A stretch of DNA of 64,000 nt, from the NCBI RefSeq assembly GCF_020884795.1, contig NZ_BBZF01000015.1, positions 351,328-415,327 on the forward strand, read 5' to 3'. Origin of the DNA: Micromonospora okii. Its GTDB lineage: Bacteria; Actinomycetota; Actinomycetes; Mycobacteriales; Micromonosporaceae. Shown piece after piece: positions 1-12,195 of the stretch (its first letter is position 1; the number at the start of each line of letters is the position of its first letter). The notes beneath the pieces were generated by a model that was given only the letters and a program-made list of their open reading frames with translations, did no database searches and was not told where the DNA came from. The position numbers and the translations under genes are program-made.

Positions 1-156
1 CAGGTCGAAGCCGCCGTGCCGGGCGATCTGGTGGAGCATGTGGTCGTAGAAGCCGACCCCCGTGGAGATGTCGGCCGCTCCGCCGCCGTCGAGGTCGATC
101 TCGACGAGGACCTTGGTCTCCTTGGTGATCCGCTCAACCCGGGCGGTGCGACTCAT
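1..156 (-). CDS. hisB: Imidazoleglycerol-phosphate dehydratase, partial
   Basis: The first 52 codons are present; the gene runs off the left edge. The product dehydrates imidazole-glycerol phosphate in cytoplasmic histidine biosynthesis. The visible N-terminus contains [20 protein letters not shown] followed by [15 protein letters not shown], the conserved HisB start including the metal-ligand H-M-L-H region. The ATG at 156 directly precedes this conserved block. It lies downstream of hisC in the same direction, with a 55-bp gap filled by a copy of a repeated element. Identity is clear although the 3' part is missing. Confidence 0.93.
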   Translation of the reverse strand, partial: MSRTARVERITKETKVLVEIDLDGGGAADISTGVGFYDHMLHQIARHGGFDL

Positions 157-168
157 TGCTTACCTCTC

Positions 169-210
169 GGTCGTGACTGCGGGGCTCGCAAGCTCGCTCC
201 TCGCACTCCC
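169..210 (-). repeat. Diverged copy of 42-bp intergenic repeat (hisC-hisB gap)
   Basis: The core GAGCTTGCGAGCCCCGCAGT, read on the minus strand, matches the two copies at 18793-18834 and 18847-18888, apart from a few substitutions (such as GCGAGC for GTGAGC). It fills almost the whole gap between the hisC stop and the hisB start. No coding capacity was seen. Confidence 0.75.
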
Positions 211-211
211 A

Positions 212-2601
<2,390 letters not shown>

Positions 2602-2608
2602 CCCTGCG

Positions 2609-2614
2609 AGTCTA
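2609..2614 (-). promoter_or_regulatory. -10 element of hisD (leaderless)
   Basis: TAGACT on the minus strand ends 7 bp before the hisD GTG. This is the arrangement expected of a leaderless actinobacterial mRNA. No convincing -35 was identified. Confidence 0.5.
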
Positions 2615-2695
2615 GGCGGGCCGGCCCGGCGTCGGCCCGCGCCGTCCGCACGCCGGGACGGTGAGCCGAGCCACGCCGGGGCGGCGCGGGCGGGC

Positions 2696-2701
2696 TAGGC
2701 T
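2696..2701 (+). promoter_or_regulatory. -10 element of the LON-domain gene (leaderless)
   Basis: TAGGCT lies 7 bp before the GTG at 2709 and is arranged like the divergent hisD -10. The two genes are transcribed away from each other from a gap of about 107 bp. Confidence 0.5.
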
Positions 2702-2708
2702 CGACGGC

Positions 2709-3410
2709 GTGACCCAGCGGCTGCCGCTCTTCCCCCTCGGAACGGTGCTCTTCCCCGGCCTGGTGCTGCCGCTGCACATATTCGAGGAGCGCTACCGCGC
2801 CCTGGTGCGCCACCTGATGGGCCTGCCCGAGGGCGCCCCGCGCGAGTTCGGCGTGGTGGCGATCCAGGCCGGCTGGGAGGTCGCCCCCGGCTCCCCGGAG
2901 CGGCCCGTCCCGGGCGTCGGCGAGGTCACCCTGCACGAGGTCGGCTGCACCGCCGAGGTGCGCCAGGTGACCGAGCTGCCCGACGGCGGGTTCGACATCG
3001 TCACCGTGGGGCGGCGGCGGTTCCGCGTCGTCGACGTCGACGAGCAGGCCGCGCCGTACCTGACGGCCGAGGTGGAGTGGCTGCCGGAGCCGAGCGGCCC
3101 GGACGAGGCCGCCGACCTGCTGGCGGCCCGGGTGATCTCGGTGTTCCGGCAGTACCTCGGGCTGGTCCGACCCGACCCGGGCGAGATCTCCGAGCAGCTC
3201 CCGGAGGACCCGACGGTGCTGTCCCACCTGGTCGCCGCGACCGCCATGCTGACCGTCGACGACCGGCAGCGGCTGCTCGCGATCGACGACACCGCCGCCC
3301 GGCTCCGCGCCGAGTTGCGGCTGCTCAGCCGCGAGGCGGCTCTGCTGCGCCAGGTGCGGGCGGTTCCGGTGCCGCTGTCGGAGCTGGCGAGCCCGCCGGC
3401 CCCGAACTGA
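2709..3410 (+). CDS. LON substrate-binding domain protein
   Basis: A 233-residue stand-alone LON N-terminal domain without the AAA+ or protease parts of Lon. The opening RLPLFPLGTVLFPGLVLPLH followed by IFEERYRALV is the family signature. The second half is the helical part (ISEQLPEDPTVLSHLVAATA). Such proteins are common in actinobacteria; a role in substrate or partner recognition is inferred from Lon only. The GTG at 2709 was chosen because the conserved block begins within a few residues of it and a -10 lies just upstream. Its last 86 bp overlap the convergent gene ending at 3325. Confidence 0.85.
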   Translation: MTQRLPLFPLGTVLFPGLVLPLHIFEERYRALVRHLMGLPEGAPREFGVVAIQAGWEVAPGSPERPVPGVGEVTLHEVGCTAEVRQVTELPDGGFDIVTVGRRRFRVVDVDEQAAPYLTAEVEWLPEPSGPDEAADLLAARVISVFRQYLGLVRPDPGEISEQLPEDPTVLSHLVAATAMLTVDDRQRLLAIDDTAARLRAELRLLSREAALLRQVRAVPVPLSELASPPAPN

Positions 3411-4554
3411 CCCCGGGCGTCGGCGGCCCGGGCACGCCCCCCGCCGGGCCGGGATCGCCCGCCGCCAGGCCGGGACAACCCACCGCCGGGCCGTCGAGCG
3501 GGGCCCAGGCCGGGTGGGGCTCCGGCTCGGCGCGCAGCGACGGCCAGCGCGACCAGCCGGCCAGCAGCGTGTACGTCACAGCGACGGCGAACGCCGGCAG
3601 CAGCAGGTTGCCGTACGGCACCGGGAGCACGTCGAGGAACCGGTGCAGCCCCCCGGCGCGCAGGTCGGCCGGCTTGGTGAACGCCTGCCCGTCCGGCGCT
3701 TCGGCCAGCAGGCGCTGGTACGTCGACAGGCCGATCCGGCGGCCGACCTGCCAGGCCACCAGCGCCGCACCGAGGCCGCCGACCGCCCCGGCGAACAGCC
3801 CGCCCGGTCCCCGCCACCGGCGCAGCAGCACCCACAGGGCCAGCGCGGCCAGCACGCCGAAGCCGAGCCCGAGCAGGCTGAACCAGCCGTCGGCGGCGAT
3901 CGGCTGTTCCGGCTGCGGCTCGGCGTAGACGGCTCCCCGGGCGGTCATCACCACCGGCGTGTCGGGCGCGACGGCCGCCCAGAGCAGCCCCAGCGGGAGA
4001 CCCAGCACGGTCAGCGCCGCCGTCGCGCCGAGCGCCGCCGCGACCGCCCGCCCGAGCCGCTGCCGCGTCCGGCCCCCCGCCGGGGGATACGCCACGGCCC
4101 AGGGATGCTGCGCGCTCGGCTGCCAGCGCCCGGGATGCTGCGCGGTGGGCTGCCCGGCCCCGGGATGCTGCGCGGTCGGCTGCCCGGCCCCGGGATGCTG
4201 CGCGGTCGGCTGCCAGCCCCCCGGGTGGTGCCCGGTCGGCTGACCGGCCCCGGGCGCGGGGGTAGGCCGGTCCGGTGCGTCGGCGGCGGTCCCGGGGGTC
4301 GGCCAGGCCCGTGGGTCGGCGCCGGGCGCGGCGGCCGGGGTGCCGGCGGGCGTCGGCAGGCCGGCGGACCAGGCCGGGGCCTGCGGGCCTCCCGTCGGGG
4401 CGGGCCCCGGAGCGCCGCCGGCCGGACCGTTGCCGATCGGAGCGCCGTCGGCCGGACCGCCGTCAGCCGGACCGCCGTCAGCCGGGCTGTCGGCCGGGCC
4501 CGGGGCTTCGGGACGGGACTCGGGGCGGTCGGGACCGGAGGCGTCGGGGCTCAC
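3325..4554 (-). CDS. DUF2567-like Pro-rich multipass membrane protein
   Basis: A 409-residue protein in two parts. Residues 1-165 are a Pro/Gly/Ala-rich, probably disordered cytoplasmic region with about four copies of a PTAQHPGAG-type unit (residues 105-153). After it come about four hydrophobic segments (for example AALTVLGLPLGLLWAAV and LLGLGFGVLAALALWVLLRR) and a Pro-rich tail. The membrane part resembles actinobacterial DUF2567 proteins; function unknown. It starts with GTG at 4554, downstream of the ParA-like gene in the same direction. Its 3' end is antisense to the end of the LON-domain gene, and no terminator is visible there. Confidence 0.7.
   Translation of the reverse strand: MSPDASGPDRPESRPEAPGPADSPADGGPADGGPADGAPIGNGPAGGAPGPAPTGGPQAPAWSAGLPTPAGTPAAAPGADPRAWPTPGTAADAPDRPTPAPGAGQPTGHHPGGWQPTAQHPGAGQPTAQHPGAGQPTAQHPGRWQPSAQHPWAVAYPPAGGRTRQRLGRAVAAALGATAALTVLGLPLGLLWAAVAPDTPVVMTARGAVYAEPQPEQPIAADGWFSLLGLGFGVLAALALWVLLRRWRGPGGLFAGAVGGLGAALVAWQVGRRIGLSTYQRLLAEAPDGQAFTKPADLRAGGLHRFLDVLPVPYGNLLLPAFAVAVTYTLLAGWSRWPSLRAEPEPHPAWAPLDGPAVGCPGLAAGDPGPAGGVPGPPTPGVSSGPAGSPAPTAAPEPPAPGAAEPPRG
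4095..4240 (-). repeat. Coding tandem repeat (PTAQHPGAGQ units)
   Basis: About 30-bp in-frame units on the minus strand encode GQPTAQHPGAG-like peptides, with one diverged copy at each end. The near-identity of the central units suggests recent slippage within the disordered N-terminus of the DUF2567-like protein. Confidence 0.75.
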
Positions 4555-4610
4555 CCGATGATCCTCTCAGGCTCGGGCAGCCCCGGGCAGGCGGTGCCGG
4601 CGGACGGCCC

Positions 4611-6449
4611 TCAGCGGGCGAACGGTTCGAGCATGGTCGACGCGGCCCGCAGCCACGCCTGGCGGGTCTCCGGCTGGAGCTGGTGGTACTCGATCGAGGA
4701 GCCGGTCTCCAGCGCCGGGTCGTACGGCACCACGGCAACGGCGCGCGTGCGGGTGGCGAAGTGCCGCTCCAGGTCGTCCTGCAACGGGGAGCGGCCCGGG
4801 GTCGGGCAGGAGATCAGGGTGACGGCGTTGTCGGCCAGCTCGCCCATGCCCACCTCGTGCAGCAGGTCGAGCATCCAGTCGGCGCTGAACGCGGCGTCCT
4901 CCCGGGGCACGGTGGTGACCACCAACTGGTCGGCGGCCTGCATGACCGTGCGCCAGTTCGGGCTCTCCACGTTGTTGCCGGTGTCCACGCAGACCACGTC
5001 GTGGGTGCGCCGCAGCAGCTCCAGCACCCGCTTCACGGTGAACTGGTCCAGCCGCTGGGCGAACCGGGGGCTCTCCTCCCCGGCCAGCACGTCGTACGAG
5101 CCGTCGGAGGCGTGCCGCAGGTAGTCGTCGAGGCTCTCCAGGAGGTCGGCGCCCTCGCGGATCTCGACCTGGGCGAGGTCGTGGATCAGGTGCCGGATGG
5201 TCCGCGCGTGCCGGGCGCTGCCGGCGCGCAGCCCGAGGGTGCCGCGCAGCTCGTTGTCGTCCCAGGCGAGCACGCCCCGGCCGCGCACGCTGCCCACGGT
5301 GGCGGCGGCCAGCACGGTGGCGGTGGTCTTGTGCACCCCGCCCTTGGGGTTGGCGAAGGCCAGCACCCGGGGGCTGCCCAGCTCGCGGCGCAGCACCCCG
5401 GCGGCCCGCTCCAGCTCGCTCTCGACGCTCTGCGCCCGCCACTCGATCCGGGCGGGGTAGCCCTGGTCGGCGACGGCCGGGGGCCCCGGCGGGGGCGACT
5501 GGTAGGCCGGCTCCGCCACGGGCTGGTACACCGGCTCGACCTGGTACGCCGCCTCCGCCCGGTAGGTCGGTTCGGCCCGGTAGGTCGGTTCGGCCCGATA
5601 GGTCGGCTCGGCCCGGTACCCCGGCGGAACCGGACGGGGAGGCACCGCCGGCTGATCCAGGTAGGAGGGCACCGCCGCCTGCGCGGCGGGCTGGGAGGGC
5701 ACCGCCGGCTGAGCCGGGTAGGAGGACACCGCCGGATAAGGGGACGCCGCCGGCTGCGCCGGATGAGAGGACGCCGCCGGCTGCGCGGGATGGGCCGGCT
5801 CCGCCGGAGGCGGCTGGTAGGCCGGCTCGGGTCGGTAGCCACCCCCGTCCAGCAGCGCGTACCGCGACTGGGCCGACGGGGCCGGGTCGGGGCGGTAGCC
5901 GTTTTCCAGCGCGGCGTACCGGGACCGGGCGGGCGGGGGCGGCTCCGGCTCGGCCCGCCACGTCGGCTCCGCCGGTCGGGACACCCCGGCCCGGTAGGAC
6001 GGCTCGGCGGGAAAGGAGGGCTCCGCCGGGCCCGGCTCCGCCCGGTACGGCGGCTCCGGCTGGTGGGCGGGCTCCGGCTGGTAGGACGGGTCGATCCGAT
6101 GGGCCGGGTCCACCCGGTAGCTCGCCCCGGCCCGGTACCCGCCCCGGGCCGGCTCGGCCGGGTGAGCGGGCTCCGCCGCGCCGTACGGCGACTCGGTCGC
6201 CCCGTACGACGGCTCGGCGGCGGGGCCGATCGCCGCCGCGCGCCCCGCGTAGCCGTTGCGCGTGCGCCGGGGCAGGGGCTCCGGGGTCGGCCGGGGCGGC
6301 TCCTCGGCGTGCCGGTCGGCCTCGGCGTGCTCCTCGGTGCGACCGCCGTGCCGGGCCCGGTCGAGCAGCGCCCGCCACCGGGGTGCTGGCTCGGCGGGCC
6401 GACCCCAGCCGGTCTCCGTGCCGTCCAAGGCTCGCCCTCCCAGCGCCAT
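4611..6449 (-). CDS. ParA/MinD-type ATPase with long disordered N-terminus
   Basis: A 612-residue protein. Residues 1-340 are rich in Pro, Tyr, Ala and Glu, with near-perfect PTYRAE repeats. Residues from about 350 form a MinD/ParA fold: LAFANPKGGVHKTTATVLAA is a deviant Walker A (KGGxxKT, with His where Gly is usual), VVCVDTGNNVESPNW is the Walker B/switch region, and LVVTTVPREDAAFSADWMLD follows. Similar ATPases occur in positioning, partitioning and ESX-related systems, but no ParB-like or ESX gene is adjacent, so the partner is unknown. The ATG at 6449 begins MALGGRALDG. Nearby minus-strand genes may be cotranscribed. Confidence 0.75.
   Translation of the reverse strand: MALGGRALDGTETGWGRPAEPAPRWRALLDRARHGGRTEEHAEADRHAEEPPRPTPEPLPRRTRNGYAGRAAAIGPAAEPSYGATESPYGAAEPAHPAEPARGGYRAGASYRVDPAHRIDPSYQPEPAHQPEPPYRAEPGPAEPSFPAEPSYRAGVSRPAEPTWRAEPEPPPPARSRYAALENGYRPDPAPSAQSRYALLDGGGYRPEPAYQPPPAEPAHPAQPAASSHPAQPAASPYPAVSSYPAQPAVPSQPAAQAAVPSYLDQPAVPPRPVPPGYRAEPTYRAEPTYRAEPTYRAEAAYQVEPVYQPVAEPAYQSPPPGPPAVADQGYPARIEWRAQSVESELERAAGVLRRELGSPRVLAFANPKGGVHKTTATVLAAATVGSVRGRGVLAWDDNELRGTLGLRAGSARHARTIRHLIHDLAQVEIREGADLLESLDDYLRHASDGSYDVLAGEESPRFAQRLDQFTVKRVLELLRRTHDVVCVDTGNNVESPNWRTVMQAADQLVVTTVPREDAAFSADWMLDLLHEVGMGELADNAVTLISCPTPGRSPLQDDLERHFATRTRAVAVVPYDPALETGSSIEYHQLQPETRQAWLRAASTMLEPFAR
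5515..5640 (-). repeat. Coding repeat encoding PTYRAE units
   Basis: Successive 18-bp units on the minus strand encode PTYRAE four times, grading into AYQVEPVYQ. This is part of the low-complexity Tyr/Pro region of the ParA-like protein. Confidence 0.75.
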
Positions 6450-6525
6450 CGATCTCCGCCTGACAGGCTACGAACGAAACCCTATTCGGACCACACCGGT
6501 CCGCGCACATCCTGCTTCTTCTTCG

Positions 6526-7398
6526 TCACCGGGGCAATGCCTCCCGGCCGCCGCCGGTCGCGTCCGTCGAGGTCGCGGGCGGGGACGGGACCCGCCCGGG
6601 GGACCCCGGGCCGCCGCCCGGCGCGGTGGCCGTCGGTGCCGCTTCCGACGTTTCGCCCACCCCCGGCGTCAGCCCGGTGTCGAGCGGCGGGCGGGCCACG
6701 TCCCGCTGCTCCGGCAGCGGCGGGGTGACGACCGTCCGGTCCAGCCGGCGCAGCTCCGGGGCGGGGTCGACGGCGCGGGCGGCGGGCCGCCCGGCCAGGA
6801 CCCTCAGCGCGTCGGGCGTCCCCCGCACCACGGCCGCGTAGGCACAGGCGCAGGTCGCCCGGTACGCCGCCGCCTCCCCCGCCGCGACCTGCGCCCCGGT
6901 CTCGTACACCCGGCGCAGTTCGGGGTCGGCGGCCCCGGCGGCCCGGGTCCGCTGGTCGGCGGCCTCGCGGTCCTTGCGCTCGGCCAGCCCGGCCATGCCG
7001 GCGGCCACGTCCCCCGGCAGGCGCTCGGCCGGCAGGCGCACGATCTCGGTCTGCCGGCCGGGCAGCGGCACCCGGACGACCACCTCGGCGACCGCGGCCC
7101 CGGCGAGCAGGTCGGCCAGCCCGCCGGGCGCGACGTAGTCCGCGAACGACACCAGCGCGTACGTGCCGGGCGGCGACCCGGCGGCCGGCAGGGCGGCCAG
7201 CTCGGCGCGGGCGGCCCGCAGGTAGTCGGGGATCGAGTCGCCCGCCGGCACCCCGACCCGGGTCACCTCGCCCACCGTGCGGTCACCCACCGGCCGGTCG
7301 CGGCGGCTCGCCCAGCCGGCCGTGAGCAGCACCGCCGCCACCGACAGCAGCGCGGCGGCGGCGAGCCAGCGGGGCCAGCGCCCGGTCGCGGGAGTCAT
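6526..7398 (-). CDS. Membrane-anchored hypothetical protein
   Basis: A 290-residue protein of unknown family. One N-terminal hydrophobic segment (WLAAAALLSVAAVLLTAGWA, about residues 11-30) anchors a soluble, probably extracytoplasmic, region. That region contains TYALVSFADYVAPGGLADLL and a later helical stretch with a Cys pair (ATCACAYAAVV), and ends in a Pro/Thr/Gly-rich tail. No catalytic motif was recognised. It lies 15 bp downstream of rluD in the same direction and may be its operon tail. The start at 7398 fits a short cytoplasmic N-terminus. Confidence 0.7.
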   Translation of the reverse strand: MTPATGRWPRWLAAAALLSVAAVLLTAGWASRRDRPVGDRTVGEVTRVGVPAGDSIPDYLRAARAELAALPAAGSPPGTYALVSFADYVAPGGLADLLAGAAVAEVVVRVPLPGRQTEIVRLPAERLPGDVAAGMAGLAERKDREAADQRTRAAGAADPELRRVYETGAQVAAGEAAAYRATCACAYAAVVRGTPDALRVLAGRPAARAVDPAPELRRLDRTVVTPPLPEQRDVARPPLDTGLTPGVGETSEAAPTATAPGGGPGSPGRVPSPPATSTDATGGGREALPR

Positions 7399-7413
7399 CG
7401 GCTTCGCGCCCGG

Positions 7414-8349
7414 TCAGTCGCCGCGGAGGATCCGCAGCGCCCGGTCCAGGTCGTCCGGGTAGTCGCTGACGAACGTCACCTCGTCGCCCGTGCGCGGGTG
7501 CGCGAAGCTCAGCGACCGGGCGTGCAGCCACTGCCGGCTCAGGCCCAGCCGGGCCGACAGCGTCGGGTCCGCGCCGTAGGTGAGGTCGCCCACGCAGGGG
7601 TGCCGCAGGGTGGAGAGGTGCACCCGGATCTGGTGGGTGCGCCCGGTCTCCAGCCGCACGTCCAGCAGGCTCGCCGACGGGAACGCCTCGACGGTGTCGT
7701 AGTGGGTGATGCTCGGCTTTCCGCCGGAGACGACCGCCCAGCGGTAGTCGTGGTGCGGGTGCCGGTCGATGGGGGCGTCGATGGTGCCGCGCAGCGGGTC
7801 GAGGTGCCCCTGCACCACGGCGTGGTAGCGCTTCTCCACCTCACGCTGCTTGAAGGCCCGCTTCAACGCGGTGTACGCCTGCTCGCTCTTGGCCACCGCC
7901 ATGATCCCGGTGGTCCCGACGTCGAGCCGGTGCACCACGCCCTGCCGCTCGGCGGCGCCGCTGGTGGAGATCCGGTGGCCGATCGCGGCCAGGCCGCCGA
8001 TCACGGTGGGGCCGGTCCAGCCGGGGCTGGGGTGGGCGGCGACGCCGACCGGCTTGTCCACCACCACGATGTCGTCGTCGGCGTACACCACGGTCAGGCC
8101 GGGCACGGCCTGCGGCACCACGGTCGGCGGGGCGGGCGGCGCGGGCAGCGTCACGTCCAGCCAGGAGCCGGCCTTGACCTTGTACGAGTTGGCGCGGACG
8201 ACGCCGTCGACCAGCGCGTCCCCGGCGTCGACCAGGGCCGCGGCGGTGGTGCGGGAGAGCCCGAAGAGGCGGGAGACCGCCTGGTCGAGCCGCATGCCGT
8301 CCAGCCCGTCCGGCACCGGCAGGGACCGGTGGTCGCCCCCGGCGCTCAC
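7414..8349 (-). CDS. rluD: RluD-type 23S rRNA pseudouridine synthase
   Basis: A 311-residue RluA-family enzyme. An N-terminal S4-like RNA-binding domain ([20 protein letters not shown]) is followed by the synthase domain. The catalytic aspartate is in [19 protein letters not shown], and [14 protein letters not shown] is the conserved family motif. It probably isomerises uridines in 23S rRNA; the exact position cannot be read from sequence. The GTG start at 8349 overlaps the lspA stop by 4 bp, the common lspA-rluD pair. The longer upstream frame overlaps lspA and was rejected. Confidence 0.92.
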   Translation of the reverse strand: MSAGGDHRSLPVPDGLDGMRLDQAVSRLFGLSRTTAAALVDAGDALVDGVVRANSYKVKAGSWLDVTLPAPPAPPTVVPQAVPGLTVVYADDDIVVVDKPVGVAAHPSPGWTGPTVIGGLAAIGHRISTSGAAERQGVVHRLDVGTTGIMAVAKSEQAYTALKRAFKQREVEKRYHAVVQGHLDPLRGTIDAPIDRHPHHDYRWAVVSGGKPSITHYDTVEAFPSASLLDVRLETGRTHQIRVHLSTLRHPCVGDLTYGADPTLSARLGLSRQWLHARSLSFAHPRTGDEVTFVSDYPDDLDRALRILRGD

Positions 8350-8948
8350 GCCGCCTCCCGCTGCTCGACGGGGGCCTCGGCGGCGGCGCCGTCGCGGCCG
8401 AGCCGGGAGCCGTCGCGCTGCCGGCCGGTCAGCTCCAGGAACACGGCCAGCACGACGCCGCAGACCAGGGAGCTGTCGGCCAGGTTGAACACCGGCCACA
8501 CCTGCCCGTACGGGTCGAAGAGGCTGATCATGTCGACGACGTGGCCGACGAAGTGGCCCGGGGCGCGGAAGATCCGGTCGGCCAGGTTGCCCAGCGCCCC
8601 GCCGAGCACCAGGCCGAGCGAGATCGCCCAGGGCACCGAGCGCAGCCGCACCGCCATCCACCCGATCCAGCCGATCACCGCGAGGGTGATGATCGAAAAG
8701 ACCCAGGTGTGGTCGCTGCCGATGTTCCACGCCGCCCCGCTGTTGCGGGTGAGGCTCAGGTAGAGCGCGCCACCGAGCAGCCGCACGGGCTCGTGGTCGC
8801 TGAGCGTGAGCAGGGCGAGGTGCTTGGTGAGCAGGTCGGCCAGGAAGGAGAACCCGGCGACGGCGGCGAGGACCACCACCGCCCGACGCCGGGGCTGTCC
8901 GCCGCCCGGATCGGCGGTGTCGGGTCCGGCGGGCGGTGTGGCCGTCAT
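8346..8948 (-). CDS. lspA: Lipoprotein signal peptidase (signal peptidase II)
   Basis: A 200-residue inner-membrane aspartyl protease that cleaves prolipoprotein signal peptides after lipidation. Four transmembrane segments are visible. The catalytic aspartates lie in [20 protein letters not shown] and [14 protein letters not shown], and the NSGAAW motif is present. The N-terminal 25 residues and the C-terminal [19 protein letters not shown] tail are cytoplasmic extensions typical of actinobacteria. It is coupled to rluD by the 4-bp overlap; the DksA-like gene lies 63 bp upstream. Confidence 0.95.
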   Translation of the reverse strand: MTATPPAGPDTADPGGGQPRRRAVVVLAAVAGFSFLADLLTKHLALLTLSDHEPVRLLGGALYLSLTRNSGAAWNIGSDHTWVFSIITLAVIGWIGWMAVRLRSVPWAISLGLVLGGALGNLADRIFRAPGHFVGHVVDMISLFDPYGQVWPVFNLADSSLVCGVVLAVFLELTGRQRDGSRLGRDGAAAEAPVEQREAA

Positions 8949-9011
8949 GTGCTCCCCATCGACGCTTCTCGGCGGTGATCGCTCACCGTCTGACCGGCCG
9001 GGGAGCGCCGG

Positions 9012-9428
9012 TCAGCGCCGCTCCTCCAGCTGCTTGCACCTCACGCAGAGGGTCGCCGCCGGGAAGGCGGCCAGCCGCTCCACCGGGATCGGGTCGCCGC
9101 ACCGCTCGCACCAGCCGTAGCCGCCCTCGTCGAGGCGCTCCAGGGCCCGCTCGACCTGCGTGATCCGCTCCCGGATGCTGTTGGCGAGTGAGATCTCCTG
9201 CTCCCGCTCGAACGTCTTCGTGCCGGTGTCGACCTGGTCGTCCCCGGCCGAGTCGGTCAGCCGGTCGCGCTGCAGCTCGGTGATCTCGCTCAACGTCTGA
9301 TCGTACTCGGCGCGCAACTCGTCCCGCCGGGCCGCCAGGGCCGCCCGGATCTTCTCGGTCTCGGCGGTGCTGCGGGTGGCCTTGGCCACCGGCTTGCGTG
9401 CGGTCCTGGTGTCGGCTGGCTTCGCCAT
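9012..9428 (-). CDS. DksA/TraR C4-type zinc-finger protein
   Basis: A 138-residue protein with a long helical N-terminal half (coiled coil, about residues 20-100) and a C-terminal four-cysteine zinc finger: WCERCGDPIPVERLAAFP followed by ATLCVRCKQ. This is the DksA/TraR architecture that inserts into the RNA polymerase secondary channel. Actinobacteria have several such small paralogs, so stringent-response function is inferred only. It is preceded by a well-spaced sigma70-like promoter, and lspA follows on the same strand. Confidence 0.85.
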   Translation of the reverse strand: MAKPADTRTARKPVAKATRSTAETEKIRAALAARRDELRAEYDQTLSEITELQRDRLTDSAGDDQVDTGTKTFEREQEISLANSIRERITQVERALERLDEGGYGWCERCGDPIPVERLAAFPAATLCVRCKQLEERR

Positions 9429-9555
9429 GGTCGCTCCCTCGCACCGCGGACGCGCGGCGACGCCGCGGCCTCTGGACAGGGGTCACCGACCTGGCGCCCC
9501 CGGGTAACAGAACGGGGCGCGCGGCGTCGGCCGCCGCGCACTCCGGAGGTTGGCA

Positions 9556-9584
9556 AGAATACGGAACGTACAGACGTCGGACAA
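9556..9584 (-). promoter_or_regulatory. Sigma70-like promoter of the DksA-family gene
   Basis: On the minus strand, a TTGTCC -35 (9579-9584) is separated by 17 bp from a TATTCT -10 (9556-9561), in an AT-richer patch. It lies about 130 bp upstream of the ATG at 9428. Confidence 0.6.
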
Positions 9585-9617
9585 CGCGCCGCACCGACGC
9601 CCCGCTATTCCACCTCG

Positions 9618-9635
9618 AAAAGCCCTCAAAAGGGC
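9618..9635 (-). terminator. Intrinsic terminator after the antiporter gene
   Basis: Minus-strand GCCCTTTTGAGGGC folds into a 5-bp stem with a 4-nt loop and is followed by TTTT. It lies 19 bp beyond the antiporter stop codon and separates it from the DksA-family promoter. Confidence 0.6.
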
Positions 9636-9653
9636 AAAACGAACGCTAGCAGA

Positions 9654-11159
<1,506 letters not shown>

Positions 11160-11181
11160 GCCGGCCCGGGGCGGCCAGCCG

Positions 11182-11481
11182 TCACCGGCCCACCCCGTCG
11201 CGCAGCCGGCGCAGCGCCTCCGCCAGCTCTGCCGGGGGGCGCTCGACGAGGAAGAGTTTGTCCCGGCTGGCCGCGCCGGCCCGCAGCGACACCGCCGCCG
11301 GCCGGACCCCGAGCGCGTCGGCCAGCGCCCGCCGGGCCGCCTCCGTGGCCCGGCCGTCGACCGGCGGGGCGTTCACGGCGATCACCAGGGCGGGCCCGTG
11401 CGGGCCGTCGTGCCGGCCGCCGACCCGGACCCGCGCGGCACCCGGCTTCACCCGCACGGCCACGGTGAGCGTGTCGTCCAT
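11182..11481 (-). CDS. DUF167 (YggU-family) protein
   Basis: A 99-residue small cytoplasmic protein. The motif VAVRVKPGAARVRVGGRHDG at the start and VNAPPVDGRATEAARRALAD in the middle are the DUF167 signature; the C-terminus carries VSLRAGAASRDKLFLVE. Biochemical function is unknown across the family. It often sits near division and yggT genes, as here, where wag31 and yggT are upstream. The gap to the preceding gene is only 6 bp. Confidence 0.88.
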   Translation of the reverse strand: MDDTLTVAVRVKPGAARVRVGGRHDGPHGPALVIAVNAPPVDGRATEAARRALADALGVRPAAVSLRAGAASRDKLFLVERPPAELAEALRRLRDGVGR

Positions 11482-11487
11482 GGAGGG

Positions 11488-12120
11488 TCAGAACGGCCCG
11501 GCGTCGGCGAGCAGGACGGTGTCCGGCGCGCAGCGGGCGCACGGCGTGAAGCCCAGCCGCACGGCCTCGGCCACCGGCAGCGGCTCGGCGTCCAGTGCGT
11601 ACAGGTGGGGGCAGTCGGGGAGGTGGTAGCGGGGCCGCCCGTCCACCACGTGGACCTCGGCGTCGAGCTCCGCGACCAGCGCCGCGTCGGCCGGGGAGAC
11701 CGGCAGGACGGGCGGCTCGTCGGCCGGCGTGGGCGCCCCGGCCGGGGACACCGGCTCGGCGTACGGGTCGTAGGGGTCGCCCCCGGCGACCGGCGACCCG
11801 GGCGGTTGCCGCCACCCGGTGTCGTCGGCGCCGACCGTGGGGGGAACGTGCTGGGCGGGGATGTCCGACCCCGGCGGTGGGTACGCCCCGGCGGGCGGGA
11901 CGCCACCGGCCGGCGGCCGGTCCCCAGGCGCAGTGTCGGGGTCGACCCGCCCGGCTGCCGCCCGGCTGGCGGCTGCCTGGCGGGCACCCGCCACCAGCGC
12001 GACGGCGGCCAGCAGGCTGGCCGCGATGGACGTCGTCAGCAGCGGGCTGGACCCGCTGGTCAGACCGAGCACCAGGAGCACGACGGCGACGAGGATGAGC
12101 AGCAGGCTTGCGACTATCAC
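11488..12120 (-). CDS. Membrane protein with C-terminal His/Cys metal-like motif
   Basis: A 210-residue protein. Two hydrophobic segments at the N-terminus (VASLLLILVAVVLLVLGLTS and LTTSIAASLLAAVALVAGA) are followed by a Pro/Gly-rich linker. The compact C-terminal module reads VVDGRPRYHLPDCPHL, then EAVRLGFTPCARCAPD. The H-x3-C ... C-x2-C pattern resembles a small zinc- or thiol-binding module found on actinobacterial membrane proteins. Function is unknown. It is next to wag31 in the same direction, which makes an envelope role plausible but unproven. Confidence 0.75.
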   Translation of the reverse strand: MIVASLLLILVAVVLLVLGLTSGSSPLLTTSIAASLLAAVALVAGARQAAASRAAAGRVDPDTAPGDRPPAGGVPPAGAYPPPGSDIPAQHVPPTVGADDTGWRQPPGSPVAGGDPYDPYAEPVSPAGAPTPADEPPVLPVSPADAALVAELDAEVHVVDGRPRYHLPDCPHLYALDAEPLPVAEAVRLGFTPCARCAPDTVLLADAGPF

Positions 12121-12195
12121 GGCTCACCCCCGCCGCGTCGGATTCTCCAGTGGTCGCGGTCGGTGGCCGCCCCACGACGGCCACCGCACCGCAGA

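Noticed and set aside
4095..4240. Tandem repeat as a CRISPR or replication iteron
   Set aside because: The units keep the reading frame of the DUF2567-like gene and vary by synonymous or conservative changes; they are coding repeats.
5335..5360. Inactivated P-loop in the ParA-like protein
   Set aside because: KGGVHKTT still satisfies the deviant Walker A pattern KGGxxK(T/S), so loss of ATP binding cannot be claimed.
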